DNA from: Medicago truncatula
Lineage: Eukaryota > Streptophyta > Magnoliopsida > Fabales > Fabaceae
Direction of reading: 5' to 3'
DNA: 64,000 nt
Assembly: GCF_003473485.1 (NCBI RefSeq)
Contig: NC_053045.1
Location: forward strand, 39,158,494 to 39,222,493
Shown here: positions 1 to 11,431 of the stretch, in pieces
How the letters are laid out: every line of letters starts with the position of its first letter
Position numbering within the stretch: position 1 is the stretch's first letter
Program-made: the position numbers and the translations under genes
The notes under the pieces: model-generated
Seen by the model: the letters and a program-made list of their open reading frames with translations, nothing else
What the model was told of the DNA's origin: nothing
Database searches by the model: none

Positions 1-42
1 AAGCCCTGGCAAAGGCGTAAAATTGTTCATGTTTCGGCTCAT
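1..42 (-). CDS. Truncated first exon of a small unrecognised gene (copy 1)
   Basis: Read on the minus strand this opens with ATG and encodes MSRNMNNFTPLPGL before the window edge cuts it. The same start codon, leader and first residues recur at 13321-13323, where the exon is complete, so this is one of two copies of the gene carried by the duplicated segment that follows. Only 14 codons are visible. I do not recognise the product. Confidence 0.35.
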   Translation of the reverse strand, partial: MSRNMNNFTPLPGL

Positions 43-2330
43 CGTTTCACCTTCCTCCTCAATTGTTCATGCATGCATATATTCTTTTCTTATTTAGAGG
101 GTGTAAATAAGGAATAAATGGCTCTGTTCATTTTAGTTGTCAGATTAGAATATATGCTTAATAATGTAATGTTGTCACTTCTATCAACTATTACTTTTGA
201 AGCTCTTGTGTCTTCTATTCTGATTCAAAGCCTGATGCTTACTCCATGTTGAAACAAAATAAATCAAGAAAGAATCATGTTCTTCAAGTGTGAATGGAAG
301 CTTTATTTATTGAATGTTATTTTATAAGTATTGAGGGTAAGTAAAAAATTGCATCACTATTCACTAGTTCGGAATTTGTATAAGATATCATGAAAACAAG
401 AAAACGATAGAGTCTAATATAAAATTAAAATTATGGTATGATCTTTATATGACTTATCTCCATTTAAAATCCTCTCAATATTTTTCTTCAGGTGGAGGCT
501 CAACTATCAAACATGAGACAAAAAATGAGAATTAAAATTATAAAGAAAAAATGAATGATATTTTCAATTGTTGGGACTCGAAAATTGAGAGAGAAAAAAA
601 CTACTAAAAAGTAAAATAAAGAGGATTCAAATACTAAATTTAGATAAAAATTATTTGTCTGTTTTTTTTATTTTGAGGAAATTTATTTATTTATTTGGGA
701 CTAGCTATTTTTGCTTTTTAAAAAAGAAAATTGTATCTTCTATAATAATAACACTTTTTATTAAAAAAAACAAACATAAAATTTAAAAAACAGTTTTCAC
801 ATTTTTTTCACAAACTTAAAAAATTCATCTAAACACACATTTTTTTGTTCTTTCGACAAAAAAAATAATAATTAAATCTTCAATTTTGAAAACATTCTAA
901 ATAGTTAGATCTTCATAAATTTAGTTCTTTTCTAAAAATACTGCTTTTTAGTGCTTCTTCAATTCCAAGTAAGCCACATCTGCAAAAAAAAAAAATTATA
1001 AGAACATACGCAAAATATTTTGATTATTTTCAGTTGGTTTCTTGCCACGATAAGCTTTTCATTGTGTGACTTTGATGCCTCTCTCTCTCTCATAATGAAT
1101 AATTTTTTTTCATCGAAATAATTTATTTTAATTGATCATTTATCACTCTCTTTCATCTAAAATACAGTAAAATCGCCAAAGTCACCAAATCTCAAAAGCA
1201 CCCAAATATTTTCTGACAAAAAATGGATGGTTAAACAGCTAGACATTTCTCATAAAGAACTAGCTGGGCAGTCAGAAAATTTTGAAAAAGGTTATGATTG
1301 TGTGTTAATATTTTAAGGAAAATGCTAAAGAGTGCTTTAGGATGATGGTTAGGGAAGCAAAAACAAAAATATTGTGTTGGAATTAAGAGAAAGGTGATGG
1401 ATTCAGAAGTTTAAATAATATTGTTTCCAATGCAAAATTATTATTTTTAGTTTCATTAACAAGTATTTTTAAGACACATGTTAGTACGATCCTAATTTTA
1501 ATGATAAGCTATATCCCCTTTATTTTAGCCGCGAACAATACACAAAACATGTTCTACTTCGTCTTCATTAGCCTTTGGAAAGAAGCAGTTGAAACCATTT
1601 GAAAGACATGTTCTAAAATATTTTTGTCAAACATGTTACCATCAAGATGCAAGAACAAACCCTTCTTAATACAAATGGTTCCATTTCCAGCAATAATTAA
1701 CCACTTTTCAATCAAATAAGGCGTAAAGCGTAGTATGTAAGTTATAGATTCTTAGGAGGACATGGGGAAATAACAATTACCAAGGTAACTAACTATATTT
1801 AAAATGTGATGTATAGAAGAAAGAAAGAAACTTGGTATGGTTTATCTTGATAGTTTTACCGCTAAAAATGAATCCTAAGTCCTATGGATGATGCTTAACT
1901 TGGGAATACGATTTCTGGAGTTCGTTACAATGATGCTTAACCAGTGAACAATTAATCTAGTTGATAATTCTTACAACTTCGTAAATCATTCTGAAGATTT
2001 TAACTATACGCAATGTTATCCAATATTATGTGTATGCAAATAATATAAGGGTATTGTTAACAAGGGCACATGTTAAGAAACCCAAAAGAAATAATATTCT
2101 TTTAAATTGTGTGCATTCAATTTATTAAAAAGTTAAAGATTAAATGTAATACACACCTTCCAATAAACCATTTCTATATTTGATTTATTAACTTGTGCCC
2201 TCCTTAAGGGCGAAGGGCACAAGTTAGCATTTCTCAAGATATAAATCTATTCTTGACACAAATGGTTCCATTTCCAGCAACAATGGTTCCATTTCCAGAA
2301 ATCGTATTCCCAAGTTAAGCATCATCCATA
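1..2330. repeat. Segmental duplication, copy 1 (partner 13284-15130)
   Basis: Long stretches match 13284-15130 in the same orientation and order: the start of the small gene, the 'gcatgcatatattcttttct' leader, the blocks around 1220-1300, 1500-1930 and 2000-2260. Copy 1 carries about 650 bp (roughly 316-965) and about 150 bp (roughly 1062-1215) that copy 2 lacks. Copy 1 has one unit (about 1561-1696) of the 134-bp sequence present four times in copy 2. No convincing coding sequence is visible inside. Confidence 0.8.
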
Positions 2331-2334
2331 AGTC

Positions 2335-3585
2335 TCTTTTTTTCGAATTGGTCCCCTAACTATTAAACGTTTCAAAATGGTCATTTATCTTTATTTTAAT
2401 CATCAATTTGGTCCTATTTTATTAATTTTAAACTCCTTAAAAAGAAGACCGTTGGATAAAGGATGTCCATCAGATCTAACAGTGTATCACCAACACATAA
2501 TTTATATTCCTCTTCCTCTTCTTCTTCTTCTTCTTCTTCTTCATCTTCATCTTCATCTTCTTCATATAACCATCATCATCATTCATGAACCAAAAATCCT
2601 GAAAAATCATGAATCAAACCTAGCAACTAACAAACACAAAAAATCAAACTCAATTGTTTCCCCTCTTTCAGGTTGATTAAGCAAAGCTCACATGGTTGTC
2701 ATTTTTTGTATTTTTTCTTATAATCTCATTACTGTTACAAGGCAGCATTTTATTTGCTGAAAAACTTCAATGTTGATAAAAAAAAAGGACAACCTATGTA
2801 TAATTTTATTTGAAAGGGCAATCTATGTATAATTTTATTTGAAAATCGTACATTATTGTAGTTTCTATTAGCAATCATACAAAATAATAGACTCATGAAT
2901 TTTTCAACTTAGAAACCGTACCCTTATTTTCTAAAAACTCAAGGATTGTTACATGCCATGTATGTATTATCTAGCAATTTGAAGGTGCTTCTTGAATTGA
3001 TACTGATTTCACTTGTGGGTTTCTTCTCCAATTCAATGTTCATGGGTTCCCCCTTCTTCTCTCTTCTATGTGTTGTCAACAATGGTAGTAGTGGTGTCAT
3101 TCATGTTGGATGCTCATGAAAGCTGAGATACCACCTTTGGTACTTCCTTTATTCCTTAGTTTTGAATTTTGTTGGGGTTCTTCTAGTGTTGATGAAAGAG
3201 GGGTAAAAAGGCTATTGTTGATTTTTTGACATCTGAAAGAGGAGAAACAATTGGGTTTGATTTTTTGTGTTTGTTAGTTGCTGGGTTTGATTCATGATTT
3301 TTCTAGGTTTCTGATTCATGAATGTTGATGATGGTTACATGAGGAAGATGAAAATGAGGAAGAAGAGGAAGAAAGCAGTATAAATTATGTGTTGGTGATA
3401 CACCGTTAGATCTGATGGATCTCCTTTATCCAAATGTCTTCTTTTTAAGGAGTTTAAAATTAATAAAATATGACCAAATTAATAATTAAAACAAAGATAA
3501 AGGACCATTTTGAAACGTTTAATAGTTAGGGGACCAATTCGAAAAAAAGAATTAAGTTAAGGGACCAAATAATTAATTAAGCCTA
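2335..3585. mobile_element. Foldback element with about 340-bp inverted arms
   Basis: The left arm (about 2337-2680) reads as the reverse complement of the right arm (about 3230-3545), including 'cgaattggtcccctaac' against 'gttaggggaccaattcg', an imperfect CTT/AAG-rich tract, and the segment with 'tgtgttggtgataca'. The arms enclose about 550 bp of unrecognised sequence. The right end extends to 'aattaagcc', the end shared by other foldback elements here; the left end looks truncated and no clear target duplication was found. Apparent ORFs in the arms are low-complexity shadows. Confidence 0.7.
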
Positions 3586-4184
3586 TATTTTTAGAACGAG
3601 TTGTGCTATATGGCACGAGAGCCATGATGCACGACTATTTCACGACTCAGCTTTTTAAAATGACTCACGTATATCTTCCGTTCTGCCTTTCTTATTTCTT
3701 ATGTTTTCTTTAAATTCATAATACACGGAAGCCTCAAATATGGATTGTAGTGCAACTCTTCAATATTGGAATCCCTGTGCTTCTTCAAAAGGAAGAATTA
3801 AAACCTCCCACCGAGTATTATGGATTGGTTTATGCCGCCACCACAATCTAAACAACTCTTTGTCATTGTTGTATTTCATCGCCGATGTTGTTATGTTGCC
3901 TCTCATCGCCGTCGTTGCCGTCTTCGTTGTTTCCTCTTGTTATGGTCATCGTCTCCGTCGTTGCCTCTCGCCGTCATCGTTTTACCAGTTCTCACTCTCT
4001 CTCTCACCACAAACATCTCTGCATTTCTCACATGGTTCTCTACCACTACCATCTCTATCTATTAGCATATCAACCACTGGTCACAAGGAGTAAAAAACTA
4101 GCGAAATCGGTGAATGTCATAAGTGGAACAGAATCATAGGAAAACCATAATAGAGGAAGCAAGATGGGTGGTGGGTGGCACACA

Positions 4185-4190
<6 letters not shown>
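3586..4190. other. Intergenic, no supported gene
   Basis: Short overlapping ORFs here are serine- and leucine-rich translations of CCG/CTC-rich simple sequence and show no domain. Scattered 'cacgac'/'gtcgtg' motifs occur near 3604-3645 and 4270-4305 and might be the degenerate ends of an element, but I could not align them convincingly. Confidence 0.5.

Positions 4191-4242
<52 letters not shown>
4191..4242. repeat. (GA)26 microsatellite
   Basis: An uninterrupted GA dinucleotide run of 52 bp. ORFs crossing it give Arg-Glu or Ser-Leu repeats and are artefacts. Confidence 0.97.
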
Positions 4243-4245
<3 letters not shown>

Positions 4246-4425
4246 GGTGATCAAAATAGAGTGGAAATGAATTCGTGCAATTTGCACGACAGCTGGTGTC
4301 GTGCACTTTATCATTTTCCTTTTAGAACAATTCCCAATAATGGTGCTTATTTGGGAATACAAATTTCTGGAGTTGATTATGTAATGATTAGCTAGCAGCT
4401 TCCTAAATCATTCTAAAGATTTTCA

Positions 4426-4475
4426 TGACACAAGTTAATGACACAACTTCCCATGCCTAAAGGTTGCAATTATTC
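4426..4475 (-). pseudogene. Relic of F-box/FBD gene 3' end
   Basis: The block around 'acacaagttaatgacacaac' followed by 'ttcccatgcctaaagg' matches the last exon of the F-box gene at 15363-15647, encoding the C-terminal GMGSCVINL region. Only about 50 bp survive, without an open frame. A second relic of the same segment lies at 4755-4833. Confidence 0.6.
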
Positions 4476-4754
4476 TTCATAGAGAAATAGTGTACGAGCC
4501 GAGAAGACTTTCATTGCCTTGAATTCTTTCTCGAACCACCATCAACTTACAAAAGGAGAAAATGAGACCATTTTAAGACTCGTCTTGTTGTCCCCAATAT
4601 GTTTCATCAATTGGAATGTAAATTCGTTGTTATCTCGTTGAATCATCTCTACATATGTCTTGAGCGCTGTTGGACCATCTACAAAAATCGTCCCCTTCAC
4701 CCTTTAACCTGGTGAGTAATTCATCATCACTTTTCTTCAATTTTTCAGAACTCT

Positions 4755-4833
4755 AATCTTTACTCAACAAACCTGCCAAAACATCAAAACCACGAGGGAC
4801 ACAAGTTAATGACACAACTTCCCATGCCTAAGG
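4755..4833 (-). pseudogene. Second relic of F-box/FBD gene 3' end
   Basis: This block matches 15338-15417, the end of the last exon plus 3' flank of the intact F-box gene; on the minus strand it reads GMGSCVINL then PSWF and a stop. The rest of the gene is absent, so the duplicated segment here kept only the 3' tip. Confidence 0.65.
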
Positions 4834-4839
4834 GTGTGT

Positions 4840-5870
4840 TTGAAACTGCTGATTGTTCAAGGATGGAAAGCTTGCAGCAAGGAAAGATTCTTGATTTTTG
4901 TGCTTCCATCGTTTGGTTTGGTCAAATACAAGCAAGGAAAGAAACTTTCTGCTGGGTCCCACATGCAAAATGTTTCCCCTCTGTTTTGAACGGAAAGCCT
5001 TGGAAATCCTGAAATGACATAAATGTCTCCACTATATATTTTTTTTAAGCCACTTCTCTTTATCAACCATAAATTTTATCAACACAATATCATAAATTCG
5101 TTCTTGTCACCGAACTTTAACAAGTTCCTGCCTGTGCGCAACAACACATAGATCTGAATTTTTGGTACAATAAAGAAGAGGGCGACGGAGCGGCGGTTGC
5201 AAGAGGATGAGGCGATTGTTGTAAAAGGAGGAAGCAACGAATCATAGGCTTTTGTTTTCTTTTTCACTTTCCCCTTTGTGTAAATTGGAATTTCGATTGC
5301 AATTGTGTTTGTTTGTAATGAGATGTATTGGTGGTTTGATGATGAGAAATGGTGTAGTTATTAGTTGAAGAAGTGCTTATGAGAAGAAGTGCTTTTGAGT
5401 AGGGTGATTGGTCCGGTGCTTCTCTGAATTGAGTTGGAAGCTTTACCACATATCTATTACGGGAGAGGAAAAATGTTATAGTCTAGTTTCAAAGCTTTTA
5501 ATCCATGCTTAATCATCTTCTTCAAGATCTTGCTTCAGTTAGTGTTTTTTCAAGATAAAATTGTGAATTTTTCCACCTTTTGCTTTTAAATCTCAATCAT
5601 GAAATTTTATAACATAGAGTTGATTCAAAAGGTTGGATCTTGCTTGAGGAAGGATGCCTGCAATACTTATTGGTTTGGTTGAAGAAGGCTTGTTCAATTT
5701 TCCCCCTTTTCTATTTTTATGTATTTTTTGTTTAATTAAAATTAAGTTTTTATTTTAATTACAGAAAATCAATTTTCGAAACAAAAAAATTGGTTTTTTA
5801 ATTTAAAAAATAATAAAATTCTTCATGTTTAATAGTTAATTTTTATTTTTAGATAGACTATGTTTTGGCT
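4840..5870. other. Intergenic, no recognised gene
   Basis: Several short ORFs on both strands (for example 5079-5267 and 5264-5449, minus) lack domains. The sequence near 4835 ('gggtgtgtttgaa') resembles the end of a hAT-type MITE but no matching opposite end was found. Confidence 0.4.
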
Positions 5871-5876
5871 TAAATA

Positions 5877-6305
5877 TTCTTTTGGTCCCTTAACTTATTT
5901 TTTGGTCTCGTTTTGCTTCCTTAACTATTAAAAGTTTCGTTTCGGTCCCATAGCTTATTTTTGGGTTTTCTTTTGGTCCCTTAACTATTAAAAGTTTCGT
6001 TTTGGTCCCTTAACTTACTTTTTGGTTTCGTTTTGGTCCCTTAACTTATTTTTTAGTTTCATTTTGGTCCCTTAACTCTAATACATTCATGCTAACAAAA
6101 AGGACCAAAGTGGTTGACGGAGGAAGAGTTAAGGGACCAAAACGAAACCAAAAGTAAGTTAAAGGACCAAAACGAAACTTTTAATAGTTAAGGAACCAAA
6201 ACGAAACCAAAAAGTAAGTTAAGGGACCAAAACGAAACTTTTAATAGTTAAGGGACCAAAACGAAACCAAAAAATAAGTTAAGGGACCAAAAGAGTAATT
6301 AAGCC
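5877..6305. mobile_element. Foldback element, 429 bp
   Basis: Starts 'ggcttaaatattctttt' and ends 'gagtaattaagcc'. Both arms are arrays of 'tttggtcccttaactt' and its complement 'aagttaagggaccaaa', spaced by 'attaaaagtttcgtt', so the element folds into one long hairpin with little loop. It belongs to the same end-type as the elements at 6977, 11915, 24201, 25898, 48374 and 60059. Confidence 0.75.
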
Positions 6306-6308
6306 TTG

Positions 6309-6740
6309 ATAGTTTATTGGTCAAATGCATCTAAAGGTCCTTTAAGTTTTTCGTTTTTCCCAAAGTCGTCCTTTAAGTTTCAAAAGTCCCAAACAAGTCC
6401 TTTAAGTTTCAAAAGTATCAAACAAGTCCTTTTAGTTTTTGAATCGTTTCAAACAAGTCCTTTTAGAGGATGATGGTGATGATTTAGATGTTAGCAACAA
6501 AGAGCATTATCCACCATTTATCATGTTTAGATGACTAATTTTAAGTGGGTGTTGGGAGCCAGATTTGATACCAAAGATGAGTTCAAGGAAGCAATTACCA
6601 ACTATGCTATCTACAATAGGACTTGTTTGAAACGATTCAAAAACTAAAAGGAGTTGTTTTGGACTTTTGAAACTTAAATGACGAATTTAGGAAAAATGAA
6701 AAACTTAAAGGACCTTAGATGCATTTGACCTAAAAACTAT
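6309..6740. mobile_element. Foldback/MULE element carrying a MuDR transposase fossil
   Basis: Inverted arms: 'atagtttattggtcaaatgc' at the left against 'gcatttgacctaaaaactat' at the right, then 'ggtcctttaagttttt' against 'aaaaacttaaaggacc'-type sequence. About 160 bp between the arms includes a stretch recognisable as the N-terminal part of a Mutator-type transposase (separate entry). The element abuts the foldback ending at 6305. Confidence 0.75.
6531..6620 (+). pseudogene. MuDR-type transposase N-terminal fragment
   Basis: The open stretch encodes FKWVLGARFDTKDEF followed by KEAITNYAIYNR. This is the plant MuDR N-terminal domain pattern (hydrophobic-G-x-x-F ... E-F-K-x-A-I-x-x-Y-A-I-x-N). 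Immediately upstream, in another frame, lies an acidic run (EDDGDDLDV, then YPPF), as in MULE transposases before this domain, so a frameshift separates the two. No catalytic domain remains. The mapping rests on motif recognition by eye. Confidence 0.7.
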
Positions 6741-6976
6741 GCACCAAGTAACCGTGAGACAGTCTCTGATAATTCCTCCACATGATGTACATTTCCCGAG
6801 CTTGCGATGAAAGAACATCTAAATTTACATTCATTGAACCATTTCGAGGAGTTCAATCAGCATCGATTAAATGAAGCGCCTTCTGAATTTTGCTTTGAAA
6901 AATTATTTCTTCAAGCGAGACATGGAAATAACTGATTTTTGAATAAAAACTCCTCGGAAGACGAGTGTTTATTAAA

Positions 6977-7284
6977 TGCTTAATTGGACTTTTGGACCCA
7001 TATCTTTCCAAAAGTTGCGGTTATGGACCCCTAACTAATTTAAATACAAAACAGCCCCCTATGTTTTGATTCTTTGGCAGTTTTGGACCCCCAAAGCAAC
7101 AAAAAAAAAATTTGACCTGGCACCCACTTAGGGTGCCACGTCAGAGCTGACCGAGTCAACAATGGACTAGGGGTCCAAAACTGCCAAAGAATCAAAACAT
7201 AGGGGGCTGTTTTGTATTTAAATTAGTTAGGGGTCCATAACCGCAACTTTTGGAAAGATAGGGGTCCAAAAATGCAATTAAACA
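6977..7284. mobile_element. MULE-type MITE with 9-bp target duplication (copy a)
   Basis: A 308-bp element with arms of about 110 bp. It begins 'tgcttaattggacttttgg' and ends 'tgcaattaaaca', with 'caaaacagccccctatgttt' and its complement in the arms. It is flanked on both sides by TTTATTAAA (6968-6976 and 7285-7293). A second copy lies at 48374-48678 with its short central part in the opposite orientation. Confidence 0.88.
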
Positions 7285-7293
7285 TTTATTAAA

Positions 7294-8260
7294 GAAGACA
7301 ATATCATTTCTATCTTTTCAAATTTCATGAGCAGCCTACACCCAAAGCCTGTGGAATATAAACTTAATGAATGACGTTTTTAATATTGTGTAAAAAAAAG
7401 CTTCTAAAAGTAGAAAAAAAAAAATCCTTATGTTTAGTAAATGGGGGTAAGATCGTGATAATGTATTATAATACTCTTCCTCATTCTGTAGTTCAAAAAA
7501 TTATTATTCGTAGGGTATCTACATTCGTATATGCATGGATAACAACTTTGTATCATACTCGTATATGATGTCCGCATTTTATGCAACATCGATGCAACAT
7601 TTTCTAATACTATCGAATACAGAATACCCTTCGGTTGGTTTCTACTGCATTAGCAGGTGAATCTTGCTCACCACCTGGCTAGAGCAGCTGTATTCACATC
7701 AAGTCCCAAAATATTTTATCACCCCCTCCATGTATTGACCGACCCTTTAATTTAGTATGTATTAACCAGTAGAAAGACTTTGTTGCCAAAAAGGATGTTT
7801 TTCAAGTTTCTCAATCATGTTTTAAAGATTTTCTTATGCTGAAAAATCATCAATATGAGCATCACTATTTAAAGACTCGCAATCTTTAACAACAACATTC
7901 ATACTTTCACCATGAACATTAACACAAGCAACGCGTTTAGCAAGAACATACAAATTAATTATTCCATCATTCTTTAACTTGACTTTCCCATCAATCATAC
8001 AATACATTGATATAATTTCAGAGTAACGTTTTTCTTTGAGAATGTAAAAAAATCTCAGAATATGACCAACAAATAGAAACACACGACAAATCACAATCAA
8101 TACCCAACTTTTACTCAAAATCATCTCATGAGATCCAAAAGAATCAAACATTTTGGATCCGGACATTAATGTTTTCTAAAATAACTTTGGAAAATCGAAA
8201 ATCATGATTATAAATCCTAATGTAATAAAAAAAAAAAAAACAAACTTTGAAGTGTAAAAA
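7294..8260. other. Intergenic, no supported gene
   Basis: ORFs at 7371-7568 (+) and 7834-8166 (-) show no domain. The second is 110 codons long and has no visible splice context. Confidence 0.4.
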
Positions 8261-8388
8261 GCAAATTGGGCTCGGGCTTGGGCTTCTCATGTAAGTATAG
8301 AATAAGAATTCCAAACCCAATAAATATAGTTTCTTCACTCCAATTCCATTCCATTCCACATTGTGATCCTTTCTTTCTTCTAACCGCA

Positions 8389-9692
8389 ATGTCACAGCGG
8401 CTGCGTATGGATGATGATTACACACCGATCAATGATCTACCAGACACATATCTTCATCAGATTCTCTCATTTGTCTCGATAAAAGACGTCGCCATCATAA
8501 CCATGCTCTCAAAGAGGTGGTATTCAGTTTTCCTCTCACAACCCATCCTCAATTTGGATGACAGCCACTTTCGAGATCCTTCCACCGTTCGCAAATTCTT
8601 CGAATCCATGATAGCCGCTCGTGATAATTATCACCCGCCGATAAGAATCCCATTGTCTCATTCAACCTCAAACGTCACCACCAAATTCGTTTCTGCTGCA
8701 CTTAATAGAGGACTTCAAATTTCCCTTCTTTGGTTCTAAATACCAAAACCTTGACATTCCTCAAATTGAAGAGCGTAACAATCTTACGAGATCCAGATGT
8801 TGATCTCCCGTTACTCAAAGTCCTTCACTTGGAATCTGTTACTTTCGGACGTCCTGTTTACCTCAGCAAAATTCTACTTGCCTGTCCCATTATACACGAT
8901 TTGGTAACAAAGGATTTAGCACTAACGAGACTTATTCGTACTCTGTCGGGTAGTAGACCTATCGATACAAGCTTATCCAAATTGGTTAGAGCTAACATTT
9001 CTGGTTTGCATATTTATTTTGATCAGCTTCATAATGTGGAGCATCTGCGCCTACATATGGTATGTTATGTATCATATTCATATCAAAGACTAAACTAAAA
9101 TATTTATTTATTCAAATGATTTCTATCTTATTTCTAACTCATGCAGACTTGGCGATATAATATATCTGCCATCTTTCACAATTTAACCTACCTCGACCTT
9201 ACATTTGACCTCCCTCCTCTACTGCGGGAGACCAGGAAGGCCAAGTGGATCTGGCTGTTAAACCTGCTTTATAAGTTTCCCAAGCTTCAAACTCTTATCA
9301 TTGATGAGGTCTTTCATTTTAAATTTTTGTCCTGTTTATTTATTTATTTATTTTCGGTACCACATTTCAAAAAAAATAAGTTCAATTCTGTATAGGTTGA
9401 TACTTACAACAATGATGTTGCTGGAGAATGGGAGGACCGAGAAAAACAAATTGTACCAGATTGTCTTTTATATCATCTTACAACATGCTCACTTAGAAGC
9501 ATAAGAAGCATAAACTGTGAGCTTCAGTTTGCAAAATATATCATGCAGAACTCAGGAGTATTGACAACTATGAAGATTCAGTTTGCCAAATCTGCAGAGA
9601 CCGCTTCAAAGCACCAAATGTTCAATGAACTATCTTCTTTGTGCCCAGCCCGCAAATGTCAACTTTTATTTATTAATTTGAATGATAATTGA
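8389..9692 (+). pseudogene. F-box/FBD-type LRR gene with a frame-breaking deletion
   Basis: Exons are about 8389-9059, 9147-9308 and 9396-9692, with GT-AG borders and all junctions in phase 0. Exon 1 starts MSQRLRMDDDY and encodes an F-box (INDLPDTYLHQILSFVSIKD ... MLSKRW). Reading then stops near 8740; the frame carrying VLNTKTLTFLKLKS continues the expected LRR-like part, so a small deletion or indel near 8718 shifted the frame. Exon 3 carries a normal FBD domain (VPDCLLYHLTTCSL, then FAKYIMQNSGVLTTM) and ends in TGA at 9690-9692. In SCF ligases such proteins bind SKP1 through the F-box and recruit substrates. One lesion could also be a sequencing error. An upstream in-frame ATG at 8266 would add 41 unlikely residues. 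Confidence 0.75.
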
Positions 9693-9699
9693 TATTGCA

Positions 9700-10345
9700 T
9701 GTGTGCATGCAATTACAACAACTTTTAAGCTTTTCACCAACATTGTAATAACTCTAATAATTTTGAGACTTTGTGTACAATAGTTTATCCTTATAACTTT
9801 TATGATATATGCTTTAGAAATGTTGATCTCTCTTTGGATTCTATATCTGTAACTATATCTCTCTGTCTTCACCCGACAATTAGTCATAATAAGGTGATTT
9901 TAGTCATAAATATGCAACCAAGGCTATTGTTGTATGTATGAGCTCGCCTCCTATGAAACATCACATTCTGTCTCAGAATCTATACCAAACCCGAAGGTAA
10001 GATCAGGTGAGCAGTCTAAGTAACTTGCAGAAAGAGGCTCGAATAGGTTCCCAGAGATGTTTACAAGAAAAGAAAAAATTCTGGACTTCATCCCTCTGAT
10101 AGAGTTGCTTGGGAAATAATCATTGCAATTCAAGAGGACTGTGTCTCGTCTTTCCTTTCTGTTTCAATTGCTGTGGAATGGATGCTTACATGTGAATCAC
10201 TGTAAGATCAAAGCTTACTTTCATCGCCGATGTGAAAAGTCTCAATTAAGGTATATAAACGAGTTGGTCATCATATTTAATATTATCTCAGAAGCCTATA
10301 TTTAATAAATAGTTGAATATAATATTCATAATTTATTGTTTTATT
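9700..10345. other. Intergenic; one unexplained ORF
   Basis: A minus-strand ORF at 9951-10133 reads like the C-terminus of a protein (GNLFEPLSASYLDCSPDL, then FGFGIDSETECD), but I do not recognise it and find no upstream exons. The rest is AT-rich. Confidence 0.3.
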
Positions 10346-10349
10346 CATT

Positions 10350-11340
10350 ATCTAGTATGTCATGCTTGCAAACTCTTGACCTAAGTTTCTGCAATCTTCT
10401 TCAAGTCCCTAATGCAATTGGGTTGTTGCATTGCTTAGAAATGCTAAAGTTAGGGGGGAACAATTTTGTGACACTACCTTCTAGCATGAAATAACTTTCC
10501 AAACTTAGAGAATTGAACTTGGAGCACTGTAAGCAGCTGAACTCCCATCAAAATTTGTTTGGCCATTAAGACAAACACTTTCTGTTCATTATGGATTATA
10601 TATTTTTGACTGCCCCAGTTTAATTGACATGGAATGCTGTTATAAAATGGCTTTTTCTTGGATGATACAACTCCTTAAGGTGCCTACACCATCCTTTTCC
10701 TCTTGTCTATATTTATTTTTATGTGATTAAACTAACAAATACATACATTAATTATAAGTTAAAAAAATACATAACTAATTTATTTATCTGGTATCAGGTG
10801 CGCATGAAATCCAATCCCCTAAGGGGTCGGACTGATGATATTGTTATTCCCATAACACAAAATCCAATGTGGTTCAACAAACAAAATGTGGGTAGTTCAA
10901 TAAGCATGAATACATTACCCATTATTGATGACACCAATTGTATAGGCGTTGCTTGCTACTTAACTTTTGTAGCACATGATGATCCAACTAATTTAGGTGA
11001 ACAAAGGTCACCTCATATTGGGTTGGTTTTCCAAAGTAAACAACATTGTCGCTCTACGTACAAATACTCCCATGCATCTTGAAAACGATCTGGTCACTGT
11101 TGACTTAGAACACATGTTGCTAATTTTTCTCCCTAGGGAATCATTTATGGAGTATATCACAAGTGGACAACGTGGGTGCTTTCCCCAGAGAATTATTAAA
11201 TTGGAAGGTTATGCTGTGCATCCCCCCAGATTGCATTTAGAGGTCAAAAATTGAGGTTATCGATGGATATTTAAGGAGGATTTGGAGCAATTAAACCCAC
11301 AAATGATGTACGGTGGAAATTCCTCGGTTCAAAACAAGTA
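10350..11340 (+). pseudogene. TNL gene fragment: last LRRs and C-terminal post-LRR domain
   Basis: Closely matches the 3' part of the intact TNL gene (44920-45900): LRR text (CLQTLDLSFCNLLQVPNAIG-like), the intron with 'ggtgcctacaccatcc', then the C-terminal domain (NPMWFNKQNVGSSIS ... GVACYLTFVAHDD). It is dead: TIR, NB-ARC and the first LRRs are missing, a TAA replaces a codon near 10493, a frameshift follows near 11050, and a stop interrupts the end (LHLEVKN then stop, where the intact gene has NCGYHWIF). Confidence 0.88.
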
Positions 11341-11431
11341 CTCCCTCCGTCCTTAGTATAAACATATTTCAGTTATGCCTACTTCTCGCTTTCAGTGCTG
11401 CATCAACCCACTAATTGGAAGACAATGCCAA

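Noticed and set aside
2377-2676. 99-codon ORF on the plus strand
   Set aside because: Translation of a foldback arm with a CTT/ATC simple repeat; no domain and mirrored by the other arm.
3592-4330. Transposon with 'cacgac' ends
   Set aside because: The motifs recur, but the two sides do not align as inverted repeats beyond a few bases.
4070-4395. ORFs with Arg-Glu or Ser-Leu repeats
   Set aside because: They are frames across the (GA)26 microsatellite.
7834-8425. Two minus-strand ORFs upstream of the F-box pseudogene
   Set aside because: No domain or conserved signal; one overlaps the F-box start on the opposite strand.
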